DNA of 64,000 nt, taken from NCBI GenBank assembly GCA_027485645.1, contig JAIXQR010000001.1, positions 248,001 to 312,000 on the forward strand. The letters run 5' to 3'. The notes beneath the pieces are model-generated. The model saw nothing but the letters and a program-made list of their open reading frames with translations, made no database searches and was not told the origin of the DNA. Made by a program: the position numbers and the translations under genes. Shown in pieces: positions 7,748-16,168 of this stretch (the first letter of the stretch is position 1; the number at the start of each line of letters is the position of its first letter). Origin of the DNA: a bacterium (lineage in GTDB: Bacteria > Armatimonadota > Fimbriimonadia > Fimbriimonadales > Fimbriimonadaceae).

Positions 7748-8800
7748 TTACCGGGTTAGTCGCCGAATTGAAGCGTCTCGAATGGCAGAGGTTTGGGCGC
7801 TAACGGTGAAAACGAGTGCTTCTCGCAGGATTCGCTGGGCGGGATGAGTGAGCACGTTCGCCGCTCCGGCACTTGCAGTCACGGCGGCCCATGCACATCG
7901 CTGCATCACATCGATGGCCCAAGCGCGGGCTTCCAGGCGGGTATCGGTGGTTTCTTCGGCCGAATCTGAACTCAGAACGGTTAGGTTCTCGCGGCAGCTC
8001 TCCCATTCGTCGTTGAGCTGTTCGTAGGATTCCCGAAGCTGGTCGGAACCTTTGTTTTCGACAACTTGCTGGACAACGTCGAGACCCGCGCGGGCGTTTC
8101 CGATCGCGAAGTGTCCTTGCAGAGCAACGTTTATCATGTCGTTTCGCTGAATCCAGCCGGCCGGCTTTACGAAAGCCACTTTGTCCCAGGTGACCAAGTA
8201 CCGATTCAGATCTACGGTGACGGTTCGGGCTGTTTCCATCGCGGCCAGCCGCATTGGGTTGGAGAGACGGATACCGGTCTGGTCACGGAGCGGCACGAGC
8301 GCAAAGGCGGCTTCACCGCTGGCAGTCGTGGCGCCAACGAGGAACTGAGGATAGAAACCTTGTCCGGTCACCCAAGGTACGTGGCCATCGAGCACGAACC
8401 CCTCATCGACGCGCTCTGCCGTCACCATCGGTGGGCCGGGACGACGAAGTTGGCTAAAACCGATGCCGACGAGTTGCTGACCGCTACGGGTGCCAGGAAG
8501 GATTTCTGCCTTGAGGTCGGCATTGTCGCTGCCGTTAAGCATGGAAACGGCGCTTTGATGCTGGGTTTGGAGGAAAGCGAAGACGCCGCTGGTTCGGGCG
8601 CAGGCCTGCTGGAACTCACGAAAATCGGGTTCAGACAGAGGCTCTCCGCCGTACTCAGCGGGGCACTTGAGGCCGAGAAGGTTGGCTTCGCCCATCTCTC
8701 CGAGAACATCGGCGACGGCGTCGCTGCTCTGGTCCAATTCCGCTGCGCGAGGAGCGACTCGAGTCGCCAAAAAATCAAGCGCAGCTTGGAGTTGAGACAT
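7748..8800 (-). CDS. Acyl-CoA dehydrogenase-like flavoprotein
   Basis: The 350-residue protein has the helical N-terminal domain of acyl-CoA dehydrogenases with LGLKCPAEYGGEPLSE, then a middle beta domain (GFVLDGHVPWVTG), then a helical C-terminal region. It is somewhat shorter than typical enzymes (about 380) and I cannot identify the catalytic Glu in the C-terminal part, so the substrate and even dehydrogenase activity are uncertain; it could be a related monooxygenase or a degenerate paralogue. The ATG at 8800 follows a TAGAAT box by 6 nt, so the message is probably leaderless. Confidence 0.75.
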   Translation of the reverse strand: MSQLQAALDFLATRVAPRAAELDQSSDAVADVLGEMGEANLLGLKCPAEYGGEPLSEPDFREFQQACARTSGVFAFLQTQHQSAVSMLNGSDNADLKAEILPGTRSGQQLVGIGFSQLRRPGPPMVTAERVDEGFVLDGHVPWVTGQGFYPQFLVGATTASGEAAFALVPLRDQTGIRLSNPMRLAAMETARTVTVDLNRYLVTWDKVAFVKPAGWIQRNDMINVALQGHFAIGNARAGLDVVQQVVENKGSDQLRESYEQLNDEWESCRENLTVLSSDSAEETTDTRLEARAWAIDVMQRCAWAAVTASAGAANVLTHPAQRILREALVFTVSAQTSAIRDASIRRLTR

Positions 8801-8806
8801 GTTTTG

Positions 8807-8812
8807 ATTCTA
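8807..8812 (-). promoter_or_regulatory. -10 box for acyl-CoA dehydrogenase-like gene
   Basis: TAGAAT on the minus strand, 6 nt before the ATG at 8800, with no ribosome-binding site between. Leaderless type. Confidence 0.6.
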
Positions 8813-8868
8813 CGGAACTTCCGTCCTAAAACTCAGGGACCCCAACGACGCCTTAACAGAATCGTGGG

Positions 8869-8874
8869 CATAAT
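8869..8874 (+). promoter_or_regulatory. -10 box for pyk
   Basis: CATAAT lies 9 nt before the pyk ATG at 8884. The gap contains no Shine-Dalgarno sequence, so the transcript would have a leader of only a few bases. Confidence 0.5.
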
Positions 8875-8883
8875 TCGATTGAC

Positions 8884-10332
8884 ATGCGACGCCGGACGAA
8901 GATTGTTTGCACCTTGGGTCCGGCAGTGGACTCGCGAGAAAAGATTCAGCAGCTCATCAATGCAGGGATGAACCTGGCGCGGCTGAACTGCTCGCACGGA
9001 GACTGGGAAACGAAGGCGCGCTGGATTGAGTGGATTCGCGAACTGAGCCCGAAGCACGCGCCAGTTGGGATTCTCGCGGACTTGCAGGGCCCGAAGTTCC
9101 GAATCGGCATGTTGCCTGAGGCGGGACTCGTCCTCCGCGCCGGTGACCACATCACGGTTGGACACAGCTGCCAGATTCCGATTAACCAGAACGAGATTCT
9201 GGACGCGATGGCGGCAGGGGATCGCCTGTTGCTGGGCGACGGAGAGATTGAGTTCAAGTTGCTTTCTGGCAAAGAGGGCGTCTTTGAAGCGAAGGTCATC
9301 AGCGGTGGCGTGCTGAAGAGCCGGAAGGGGGTGACGCTGGTCGGAAAGGCGTTCGCGGTGCCAGCAATGACCGATCAGGATCGCGCTGATGTGGAGCAGG
9401 CGATTGCCTTGAATTGCGATTTTATCGCGCTGAGCTACGTGAAAGACGCAGCCGACATCAAGATGCTACGGGATCTCATCGAACCCAAGGACAAGTCGAT
9501 CGGGATCTGCGCGAAGATCGAGACTCCCGAGGCCATCAAGGATCTGATCGATATTGTGGAAGCGGTCGACCTTGTGATGGTCGCGCGCGGCGATATGGGC
9601 TTGCAGATGGACCTGGAAGACGTTCCGCTGCATCAGAAGAAGATCATCGAAGCATCGAACCAGCGGGGGATTCCGGTCATCACGGCGACCCAGATGCTCG
9701 AAAGCATGATTCAGAATCCCCGCCCGACCCGGGCGGAAGCCACCGACGTCTTTAACGCGATCTTGGATGGCACGGATGCCGTCATGCTGAGTGGCGAGAC
9801 GGCGGCAGGCGCGTATCCCATCGATTGCGTGAAGACGATGTCGCGAATTTGTGAAGCGGCGGAAGCGGTGTTCGACCGCGGTCGAATTGAGCGGGACTTT
9901 AAGGAGCGGGCTCGGGGGCACATGCCAGCAACCGACGCCATTGCGCACGCGGTGAGCGATTTGGCGCGGCTTCTGAAGCCAAGCGCGATTTTGTGCAACT
10001 CCACGAGCGGCCAGACGCCGAGACTGGTGAGCAAATTCCGACCACGAATGCCTATTCTCTGCGCGACTCGATCTGAGCGGACCCAGCGGAAACTATCGGT
10101 GGTCTGGGGCGTCGAGGCGTACTACATTCAGTCGGAGCCCACGATGGAAGAGACTTTAATGTCGGTTCTGGAAACTTTTCGACTCAAGAAGCGAATCAAG
10201 GACGGCGACTTGGTCGTCATGACGGCAGGAGTACCGATGGGAACGCCCGGAAACACCAACTTGATTCAGCTTCACCGGGTGGGATCGGAGCGAGTGAGTA
10301 CCGAAAACATCGTGATCGAAGGAGGCAAATAG
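8884..10332 (+). CDS. pyk: Pyruvate kinase
   Basis: The enzyme makes pyruvate and ATP from phosphoenolpyruvate and ADP, the last step of glycolysis. The 482-residue protein shows RRTKIVCTLGPA at the N-terminus, the catalytic-Lys motif ICAKIETPEAI, the metal site VMVARGDMGLQM, and TATQMLESMIQNPRPTRAE followed by DAVMLSGETAAG. Length and domain order (barrel, lid, C-terminal allosteric domain) are normal. The ATG is preceded by a CATAAT box. The next gene begins 2 nt after the stop. Confidence 0.97.
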   Translation: MRRRTKIVCTLGPAVDSREKIQQLINAGMNLARLNCSHGDWETKARWIEWIRELSPKHAPVGILADLQGPKFRIGMLPEAGLVLRAGDHITVGHSCQIPINQNEILDAMAAGDRLLLGDGEIEFKLLSGKEGVFEAKVISGGVLKSRKGVTLVGKAFAVPAMTDQDRADVEQAIALNCDFIALSYVKDAADIKMLRDLIEPKDKSIGICAKIETPEAIKDLIDIVEAVDLVMVARGDMGLQMDLEDVPLHQKKIIEASNQRGIPVITATQMLESMIQNPRPTRAEATDVFNAILDGTDAVMLSGETAAGAYPIDCVKTMSRICEAAEAVFDRGRIERDFKERARGHMPATDAIAHAVSDLARLLKPSAILCNSTSGQTPRLVSKFRPRMPILCATRSERTQRKLSVVWGVEAYYIQSEPTMEETLMSVLETFRLKKRIKDGDLVVMTAGVPMGTPGNTNLIQLHRVGSERVSTENIVIEGGK

Positions 10333-10333
10333 C

Positions 10334-10609
10334 CTGAAAAAGAAGAAGCGATGGATCGGCCCGGTCTTGGTGATTGCCATTGGCGTTGGGCTCGGGATGT
10401 ACAAGAGTGAGCCCAGTTGGCGCGTTTTTCGCGCCGAAAAGGTGAAGGCGGATGAGCGTCTCGCGAACATGAAATCGAAGCAGTCGGAGAACATTCGCAC
10501 CCTGCAGCTCGAAGCTCGGTACGACAGCGCGATTGGACGAGAAGAGCGCGCGCGGGAACGAGGCTGGATTGACGAAAAGGCGGGCGAGGTTCGCCTGCAA
10601 CTTCAATGA
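10334..10609 (+). CDS. Small single-pass membrane protein with apparent CTG start
   Basis: The 91-residue reading frame has a KKKKRW stretch, one transmembrane helix (IGPVLVIAIGVGLGMY) and a charged, coiled-coil-like tail rich in Lys, Glu and Arg. I place the start at the CTG at 10334 because a strong AAGGAGG ribosome-binding site (10319-10325) lies 8 nt upstream and no ATG or GTG serves. A TTG at 10367 is the alternative, but it would lose the positive cluster and part of the helix. It begins 2 nt after the pyk stop and overlaps the next gene by ATGA. The function is unknown; the topology suggests a cell-division- or envelope-type bitopic protein. Confidence 0.55.
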   Translation: MKKKKRWIGPVLVIAIGVGLGMYKSEPSWRVFRAEKVKADERLANMKSKQSENIRTLQLEARYDSAIGREERARERGWIDEKAGEVRLQLQ

Positions 10610-11115
10610 TGCTTTTGGCTTTGGGGGTCTGCGCTCCGCCGAGTCTCAGCTTTATTCGGACTACCGAGTACATCAACACGCGGATTGATCTGAACATCAA
10701 GTTCGTTGACCGAGTGGAGTTAAGGTTTGGGGGCAAAGATGGGACGGAGGTCGATTTGCATCCGATCAAGACGGTGATCGACGAATCGTCGGTGCCGGCG
10801 AGCCCGAACCTGGAGCCGGAGAAGTTCAAATTTGAGTTGACGAAGCCGTTCCCGGAACGAGAAGTGAGTGCGGGCGATCCCGTTTCTTGGCTGAGCCTTT
10901 GGGCGCTGGCAGAAGTTCTTCAGAAGCCCGAATCCAAGCGCGAGATTGTTTGGAAGAGTCCCGAGCCATTCAAGTTGTCGGGCAAGGGCAAGTGGGGGGA
11001 GAAGGCAGAGCTTTTGCGCTTTGAGCTGAGCAGTCCCAAAGAGCGTGTTCCGGGTGGGGAAGAGTACGGGGAGGTCACGGTGACCTTTGTTCCGAACAAG
11101 CCGACCTTGCGTTAA
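10606..11115 (+). CDS. Predicted exported protein, unknown function
   Basis: The 169-residue protein starts with a short hydrophobic segment (MMLLALGVCAPPSLSF) that looks like a weak signal peptide. The rest is beta-strand-rich (INTRIDLNIKFVDRVELRFGG and similar) with no motif I recognise. It overlaps the upstream membrane-protein gene by 4 nt (ATGA), so the pair is cotranslated, and its stop codon forms part of the -10 box of comM. Confidence 0.6.
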   Translation: MMLLALGVCAPPSLSFIRTTEYINTRIDLNIKFVDRVELRFGGKDGTEVDLHPIKTVIDESSVPASPNLEPEKFKFELTKPFPEREVSAGDPVSWLSLWALAEVLQKPESKREIVWKSPEPFKLSGKGKWGEKAELLRFELSSPKERVPGGEEYGEVTVTFVPNKPTLR

Positions 11116-11118
11116 ACT
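11113..11118 (+). promoter_or_regulatory. -10 box for comM
   Basis: TAAACT, whose TAA is the stop codon of the preceding gene, lies 7 nt before the comM ATG at 11126. Leaderless type. Confidence 0.55.
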
Positions 11119-11125
11119 CGGCGCA

Positions 11126-12655
11126 ATGATTTCGCAGGCGCATTCCGCCACGCTGATTGGGATCGAAGCTCTGCCGATCGTCATTGAGACCGACCTCGGC
11201 GGGCATATTCAGGGCGATGGCGAGCGGTATTTCGTGCTCGTTGGGCTTCCCGATGCGGCGGTGAAAGAATCGAAAGAACGCGTTCGCACCGCGATGCGCA
11301 ACTCGGGCCTGAGTTTTCCGAACCGGAAGATCATGTGCAACCTGGCGCCGGGCGATATTCGGAAAGAGGGGCCGTGGCTGGACTTGCCGATGGCGGTTTC
11401 GCTTTGTGCGGTTCAGCACGATGTTCCGCAATCTGAACTTGACGGCACGCTGATTCTTGGCGAACTCGGTTTGGACGGGACGTTGCGACCGATTGACGGC
11501 GCGGTGAGTGTTGCCTTGATGGCGATGGAGAAGGGTTTCCGGCGCATGATCGTGCCGGAGCCGAACGCGGCAGAGGCGGCGGTGGCGACAGGGATTGAGG
11601 TTTACGGCGTTCGGACGCTGCTGGAAGCGGTTGAATTGTTGAACGGAAGCAACCTCTTCACGCCGAAGCGGTTTGAGCACGAACAAGGGCCGGGGCTGGT
11701 TTCTTACGATGTCGATTATGCGGACGTGAAGGGGCAGAAGCATGCGGTCCGGGCGCTGGAGATATCCGCCGCCGGTGGGCATAACGTGCTGATGACCGGC
11801 CCGCCGGGATCGGGCAAGACGATGCTTGCCCGACGACTGCCGACGATCTTGCCGCCGCTGGCGCTCTCGGAGAGCATCGAGGTCACGCGGATTCATAGTG
11901 CCGCCGGGGAGAAGGGCGGACGGCCCGGATTGATTTGGGAGCGGCCGTTCCGATCTCCGCACCACAGTGCGTCGCATGCGGCGATCGTTGGCGGCGGCAA
12001 GAACCCGAAGCCCGGCGAGATCAGCACCGCGCATCACGGCGTGCTGTTTATGGATGAAATGCCGGAGTTCGAGCGTCCGGTGCTGGAAGCACTTCGGCAG
12101 CCGCTGGAAGACGGCGTGATCACGGTTGCGCGAGTCTCAAACACGATTACTTTCCCGGCGGAGTGCATCTTGATCGGCGCAATGAACCCGTGTCCGTGCG
12201 GGTTCAAGGGCTACCCCGAGCAGAAGTGCGTCAGCAATCCGTCGTCGTGCAACAAGTACGCGGGAAAGATTAGCGGACCGCTGATGGACCGGATTGACTT
12301 GCACATAGAGGTTCCGCGCTTGAAGCCAGATGAACTGCTGGACTCTTCGGATGGGGAACGGTCAGAGGTCATTCGGGACCGCGTGATCGCCGCCCGGGCG
12401 TTGCAGCACGCGCGCCTGGGTGGGCACCGGACGAACGCCAAGATGTCGCCCCGCGAGATCAAAGAGACGGTCGAGCTAGACGAAGACAGCCGCGACTTCA
12501 TGCGCGTGATCTCGGCGCGGTTGGGGCTATCCGGACGGGTGTTCGACCGGATTCTGAAAGTTGCGCGGACAATTGCAGACCTTCGGGGTGACGAAAAGAT
12601 TGGGAAGAGCCACCTGGCGGAGGCGGTTCAGTACCGCGAGCGAAGCGAGGCGTGA
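11126..12655 (+). CDS. comM: YifB/ComM family Mg-chelatase-like AAA+ ATPase
   Basis: ComM is a hexameric helicase that promotes branch migration during natural transformation. The 509-residue protein has the N-terminal Lon-protease-like fold (HSATLIGIEALPIVIETDL), Walker A GPPGSGKTMLARRLP near residue 225, Walker B GVLFMDEMPEF, and the zinc-like NPCPCGFKGYPEQKC motif, then the C-terminal domain. An earlier TTG at 11087 would add 13 residues inside the upstream gene; I chose ATG 11126 because its product has the usual length and a -10 box sits 7 nt before it. The stop is 2 nt from the end of the convergent Fic gene. Confidence 0.93.
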   Translation: MISQAHSATLIGIEALPIVIETDLGGHIQGDGERYFVLVGLPDAAVKESKERVRTAMRNSGLSFPNRKIMCNLAPGDIRKEGPWLDLPMAVSLCAVQHDVPQSELDGTLILGELGLDGTLRPIDGAVSVALMAMEKGFRRMIVPEPNAAEAAVATGIEVYGVRTLLEAVELLNGSNLFTPKRFEHEQGPGLVSYDVDYADVKGQKHAVRALEISAAGGHNVLMTGPPGSGKTMLARRLPTILPPLALSESIEVTRIHSAAGEKGGRPGLIWERPFRSPHHSASHAAIVGGGKNPKPGEISTAHHGVLFMDEMPEFERPVLEALRQPLEDGVITVARVSNTITFPAECILIGAMNPCPCGFKGYPEQKCVSNPSSCNKYAGKISGPLMDRIDLHIEVPRLKPDELLDSSDGERSEVIRDRVIAARALQHARLGGHRTNAKMSPREIKETVELDEDSRDFMRVISARLGLSGRVFDRILKVARTIADLRGDEKIGKSHLAEAVQYRERSEA

Positions 12656-12657
12656 TT

Positions 12658-13242
12658 CTAGGAATCTACGAAGGAAATAAGTGGCTGAAAGTCGTGAGCA
12701 TCGGCTTGGCGAAGCGCACCGATGTATGCCGCACGAATCTCCTCTGACGGTAGTCGTCTTGTAGAGCCCCAGGTGAGTTGTTTTTCGGTGAGCTTCTCTA
12801 AAACCAGGTCGGCAACTAGTCGTGCCCATCTGCCGTTACCGTTGGGAAACGGGTGAATCACTACGAGTCGGTGATGGAGGCGCACGGCCAGTTCGATGGG
12901 CTCGTAGGTGTTAAATTCGATCCAAGTCTTTGCGTCCTCACATGCGTTGTGGAGGTCGGAAGAGATTTTCCAAACCGGAACTCCGATGTTTTTCTCGGTC
13001 TTCCGGTACTTCCCGGCCCAGCCCCAGACTCGCCGGAACATTTGTCGGTGGAGTTCAACCAGGGTTGCTGGTGTTAGGAGCGCATTCTTTACGGTGCGAT
13101 TCCGGCGTGCCCAGAGGAGCGCTTCTCGGATGTTCGCTTGCTCAAACTCGTCTAGCTCCGCCCGAGTTGCAAGGCTTGGGATCAAGCCGAGCAACTCTTC
13201 GGGGTCGATTTCGGTTTCGCCGTAGCGTGCGTTGACGAGCAT
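12658..13242 (-). CDS. Fic-domain protein, mobile mystery protein B type
   Basis: The 194-residue protein contains the full Fic active-site motif HPFPNGNGRWAR (HxFx(D/N)GNGRxxR) near residue 133, where the His drives AMP transfer to target proteins. The N-terminal EIDPEELLGLIPSLATRAELDEFEQANI is typical of the 'mobile mystery protein B' family. These always pair with an XRE-type partner, present here 6 nt upstream. In this family the pair behaves like a toxin-antitoxin or mobile regulatory unit; the target is unknown. No clear inhibitory (S/T)xxxE(G/N) helix is visible in this protein. Confidence 0.88.
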   Translation of the reverse strand: MLVNARYGETEIDPEELLGLIPSLATRAELDEFEQANIREALLWARRNRTVKNALLTPATLVELHRQMFRRVWGWAGKYRKTEKNIGVPVWKISSDLHNACEDAKTWIEFNTYEPIELAVRLHHRLVVIHPFPNGNGRWARLVADLVLEKLTEKQLTWGSTRRLPSEEIRAAYIGALRQADAHDFQPLISFVDS

Positions 13243-13248
13243 GGGCGG

Positions 13249-13701
13249 CTACCAGAGGTTTCGGCGCGGGTTGGCGGAGTACTCGGCGGCGAGTTCTCGG
13301 ACCATTCGGGCTTCGGTTTCGGGTTCAACCGCCTGGTTTTCTAGGGCCATGGAGTGCGAGATCCGGCGGATGTCTTTGGTTGCGAGTTCGGTGGCCCGTT
13401 GTTCGATCTGCTCCGAAAGGGGCTTTCGCGGAACGACGAGCACGACGAGATCGCAATCGAGGGCGTTGGCGGCTTCTCGGAGTCGATTCACGGTGAGTTG
13501 GCCGGTCACTTCGGCTTTTTCAAGCTGGCTGACCGATTGCTTACTCACGTTTAGGCGACCGGCGAGGACTTCGAGCGTGACGCCGAGGGCATCTCGGATG
13601 GCTCGGAGCCAGCCATGTGCGGGCATTGGCGGCACGGATTCGGAAGGAAACGCCAGGAACATCGCGTCCAGCTGGCGTCTGCGGAGTTCAGATACGTTCA
13701 T
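13249..13701 (-). CDS. XRE-family regulator, mobile mystery protein A type
   Basis: The 150-residue protein has a helix-turn-helix (GVTLEVLAGRLNVSKQSVSQLEKAE, about residues 40-64) in the arrangement of 'mobile mystery protein A', the standard partner of the Fic protein next door. The LRRRQLDAMF start and ALDCDLVVLVVPRKPL segment are also family-like. It is probably the antitoxin and the autorepressor: a 10-10-10 inverted repeat overlaps its promoter. The ATG at 13701 is only 9 nt from the -10 box, with no ribosome-binding site. Confidence 0.87.
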   Translation of the reverse strand: MNVSELRRRQLDAMFLAFPSESVPPMPAHGWLRAIRDALGVTLEVLAGRLNVSKQSVSQLEKAEVTGQLTVNRLREAANALDCDLVVLVVPRKPLSEQIEQRATELATKDIRRISHSMALENQAVEPETEARMVRELAAEYSANPRRNLW

Positions 13702-13710
13702 GATTCAATC

Positions 13711-13743
13711 ATTATGTTGACAATCAGATCAATTTGTCAACAT
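13711..13743 (-). promoter_or_regulatory. Promoter and operator of the Fic/XRE pair
   Basis: On the minus strand TTGACA (13740-13735) is separated by 18 nt from CATAAT (13716-13711), a near-consensus promoter. Perfect 10-bp inverted arms (ATGTTGACAA at 13714-13723, TTGTCAACAT at 13734-13743) with a 10-nt spacer cover both elements, so a bound dimer would block RNA polymerase. The XRE protein is the obvious ligand. Confidence 0.85.
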
Positions 13744-13908
13744 TAAAGGTGACAAATCTGAAGAATAATCAATTCAAATATTGACGAAAGGATTGTTGGG
13801 TCAAGTTTTAGATTGACTTATCCCTTGCCGAGGGTCACGCGAATGTTTGCAAGAAACACACAGGATTTGAGTGATTGCGCTGGGGAAATGTGAGACGTAA
13901 AGTGCGGT

Positions 13909-14541
13909 ATGCGAAAGGCATGCTTTCTCGCCATAGCGGCTGGTCTGGCCCAGGTCTCGTTTGCGCAGGTCAACATTACGCAGACGTTTCCGATTGACGC
14001 CCCGATTTTGGAGAACCTGACAGCGACGCGGCAGTCGTTTTCTGGCGCTGATCTGTTCATCAATGGTTTCAACCCCGCGCTTGGAACGTTGAAGGCGATC
14101 ACCGTTACCGCTTACGGAAACATGGTGGTTTACACGCCGGTTGAGAACACTTCTCCTGCGCTGATTGGGGGCGATCTGACGGTTCGATCGAAAGTGATCG
14201 CTGCTATTACGGTGCCCGACGGGATGGGGGGAAGCGTGCAGCTCAATGCGGTGCGGCTGGAAGGTTCGGATACGCGCGTTATCGCCTCGCCGCCTTTCTC
14301 AGATCAGATCTTTAGTAATCGACGGGAGCTTTACGGAACGGTTCGCATTACAAACACGCCCGGCAATGCGGCATTTTTCCGCCACTTCACGAGCCCTGGG
14401 CAGGTGGTGCTTTCGGTAATTCAGACAAACGATCACGAACTGCCAGCGGGCACTCGGGTTAGCCGAGACATCCCGCCGGTGTTTGGACTGTACGGACGGT
14501 TTCGCGGCACGATCCGCGTGACCTACACCTACATTCCGTAA
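13909..14541 (+). CDS. Secreted protein, possibly choice-of-anchor E-like
   Basis: The 210-residue protein has a clear signal peptide (MRKACFLAIAAGLAQVSFAQ) and a beta-rich body. FNPALGTLKAITVTAYGN resembles the 'FDPSLGTL..V.L' strand of choice-of-anchor E domains, found in surface proteins, but no C-terminal anchor is present, so the match is tentative. It is a single gene; a TAAAGT box lies 5 nt before the ATG. The function is unknown. Confidence 0.7.
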   Translation: MRKACFLAIAAGLAQVSFAQVNITQTFPIDAPILENLTATRQSFSGADLFINGFNPALGTLKAITVTAYGNMVVYTPVENTSPALIGGDLTVRSKVIAAITVPDGMGGSVQLNAVRLEGSDTRVIASPPFSDQIFSNRRELYGTVRITNTPGNAAFFRHFTSPGQVVLSVIQTNDHELPAGTRVSRDIPPVFGLYGRFRGTIRVTYTYIP

Positions 14542-14548
14542 GGAACGT

Positions 14549-15271
14549 TTAGGGTCGGTTGCCTTCGTTCCGCGGATCGAAGTTTCCGGCGTACACGCCG
14601 GCGGGAATGTTGCGCCACCAGACTTGATTCCATCGGCCGAACTTAGCGTGGCCATCTACATAGGTGTAGTTGGCCCCTCCGGTGAAGGCGCGGATTTTGA
14701 GGGCCTTGGTTTCTTGCTTGGCCGAGTCCCAGGTCATGTTCTGCATGAAGGCGTCGGGAATCTCCGGTGGATCTCCCCAGAAGAACGGGGCAAAGTGGTC
14801 TCGAACCACGTTATCCGGCGATGGCGCGAGATAGATGGTCGAGGCCGGTCCAGCAATGCTGGTGATGGTGGCGTACTTTCCGCCGAACTGTGCCCCGCTC
14901 ATATAGGCGTTCAGGAAGTAGCTGGTCATCCGATAGGTGAGGAAGGTCGGATCGGTGACGGGAAGGTTTGCCGGCGGCCAGTTTGAAGAGTTGTCCGCAG
15001 GCGATCGGTAGATGGCGCGGTTCTTGATGTACGGCTGAACGTGGTTGGTCCAGGTGTTCTCGGGTGCCGGGAAGTTGGTGAGGGGGAAGTAGTCGTCGAA
15101 ATCGTTGGCGTACATCATGATTGCGACGCCGAGCTGTCGGCAGTTTGAGAGATCCGTGGTTTTCTTTGCCGCTTCTTTGGCTTGGGCAAAAACGGGGAAC
15201 AGGATGGCCGCAAGAATGGCAATGATCGCGATGACCACGAGCAACTCGATCAAGGTGAACGCCTGACGCAT
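14549..15271 (-). CDS. Type II secretion/type IV pilus-like pseudopilin (DUF1559-like)
   Basis: The 240-residue protein has a prepilin leader and helix ([18 protein letters not shown] followed by [12 protein letters not shown]), with Ala rather than Gly before the cleavage Phe and the conserved Glu at +5. The rest includes the C-terminal TYVDGHAKFGRW motif, the 'H-x9-DG' type signature of large pseudopilin families in Armatimonadota and Planctomycetes. It is membrane-anchored with an exported domain. Its 3' end meets the secreted-protein gene 7 nt away. TAACCT lies 6 nt before the ATG. Confidence 0.9.
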   Translation of the reverse strand: MRQAFTLIELLVVIAIIAILAAILFPVFAQAKEAAKKTTDLSNCRQLGVAIMMYANDFDDYFPLTNFPAPENTWTNHVQPYIKNRAIYRSPADNSSNWPPANLPVTDPTFLTYRMTSYFLNAYMSGAQFGGKYATITSIAGPASTIYLAPSPDNVVRDHFAPFFWGDPPEIPDAFMQNMTWDSAKQETKALKIRAFTGGANYTYVDGHAKFGRWNQVWWRNIPAGVYAGNFDPRNEGNRP

Positions 15272-15277
15272 CTGCCG

Positions 15278-15283
15278 AGGTTA
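15278..15283 (-). promoter_or_regulatory. -10 box for pseudopilin gene
   Basis: TAACCT on the minus strand, 6 nt before the ATG at 15271. It fits TANNNT-N6-start but is only a weak match to TATAAT. Confidence 0.4.
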
Positions 15284-15456
15284 CCGGGGTTTAGCATCAA
15301 TCTGGGTTCAACCGTTGCGATTTGGGGGACGAATTGGGGTATTGTTTCGATTCGCGTCTCTGGACCTCGGTCTGAGAATGAGGCGTGAACCAAAAACTAG
15401 GCCACGAAGCACGTCTCGGCTAGGACGGGATACGGGTTCGGTAACGGCGGAAAAGT

Positions 15457-15750
15457 ATGGCAAAGCAGTGTCTAATTGAAAAGCATCGCGCAGCGAAGAA
15501 GAAGTGGGAGCTTCTTCACGCTGAACAGGCGCGAATTGATGAACTCCCCAAGGAAAAGCGAGCTGAGGCTCAGGCTGAATTTGATGCGAAGCGCATCAAG
15601 GCCCGAATGTTCAAGACGCGTCAGTACAACCGATGCGCTCTTACGGGTCGCGCAAGCGGCGTCATTCGATACTTCGGCGTTTGCCGACAGGCGTTCCGCG
15701 AGAAAGCGCACAAGGGCGAGTTGCCCGGCGTGAAAAAGGCGAGCTGGTAA
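15457..15750 (+). CDS. rpsN: 30S ribosomal protein S14 (zinc-free form)
   Basis: The 97-residue S14 binds 16S rRNA in the head of the small subunit. The C-terminal [29 protein letters not shown]-like region identifies it; the two CxxC zinc knuckles are absent, and the long N-terminal half marks the C-minus form. It is the first gene of the ribosomal cluster here. The 185 bp upstream hold no rplE but a divergent pseudopilin, so the cluster must have its own promoter; I see no convincing one. Confidence 0.95.
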   Translation: MAKQCLIEKHRAAKKKWELLHAEQARIDELPKEKRAEAQAEFDAKRIKARMFKTRQYNRCALTGRASGVIRYFGVCRQAFREKAHKGELPGVKKASW

Positions 15751-15771
15751 GGCTCAGAAGGTCAAAAGAAT

Positions 15772-16167
15772 ATGCATAGCGATCCCATCGCGGACCTTCT
15801 TACGCGAATCCGAAACGGTGCCACGGCCCACAAGGACAGCGTCGATATTCCGCATAGCAAAATCAAAGTCGAAATCGTGAAGATTCTCGAAGCCGAAGGC
15901 TTCATCACGGGACACGAGATCACGACTGAATCGAAGTTTCCAACCATCAAGGTTCACCTGCGCTACGACAGCAAGCGCAAGCCGCTCCTTACTCACCTGA
16001 AGCGAATCAGCAAGCCAGGTCTGCGTGTTTACAAGCAGATCGGCGAACTCAAGCCGCTTCGAAATGGTTTGACCACCCGAATTATCAGCACGAGTGCTGG
16101 ACTCATGACCGACCGAGAGGCTCGCCGACGCAACATGGGCGGCGAAGTCATTTGCGAGGTGCACTAA
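15772..16167 (+). CDS. rpsH: 30S ribosomal protein S8
   Basis: The 131-residue S8 binds 16S rRNA helix 21 and, in E. coli, represses its own operon. MHSDPIADLLTRIRNG at the N-terminus and RIISTSAGLMTDREARRRNMGGEV at the C-terminus are diagnostic. An AGAAGG ribosome-binding site precedes the ATG, 21 nt after rpsN. Confidence 0.97.
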   Translation: MHSDPIADLLTRIRNGATAHKDSVDIPHSKIKVEIVKILEAEGFITGHEITTESKFPTIKVHLRYDSKRKPLLTHLKRISKPGLRVYKQIGELKPLRNGLTTRIISTSAGLMTDREARRRNMGGEVICEVH

Positions 16168-16168
16168 G

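Noticed and set aside
11087-11125. Earlier TTG start for comM
   Set aside because: It would lie inside the upstream gene and add 13 residues without homology; ATG 11126 has a -10 box at 7 nt.
11075-12037. 320-codon minus-strand frame opposite comM
   Set aside because: Shadow of comM; Arg/Gln/Asn-rich without any recognisable motif.
15315-15345. TTGCGA and TATTGT before rpsN as a promoter
   Set aside because: The spacing is 19 nt and the boxes are poor; a similar TTGCGA-N20-TATCCT occurs before rpmJ, but too weak to call.
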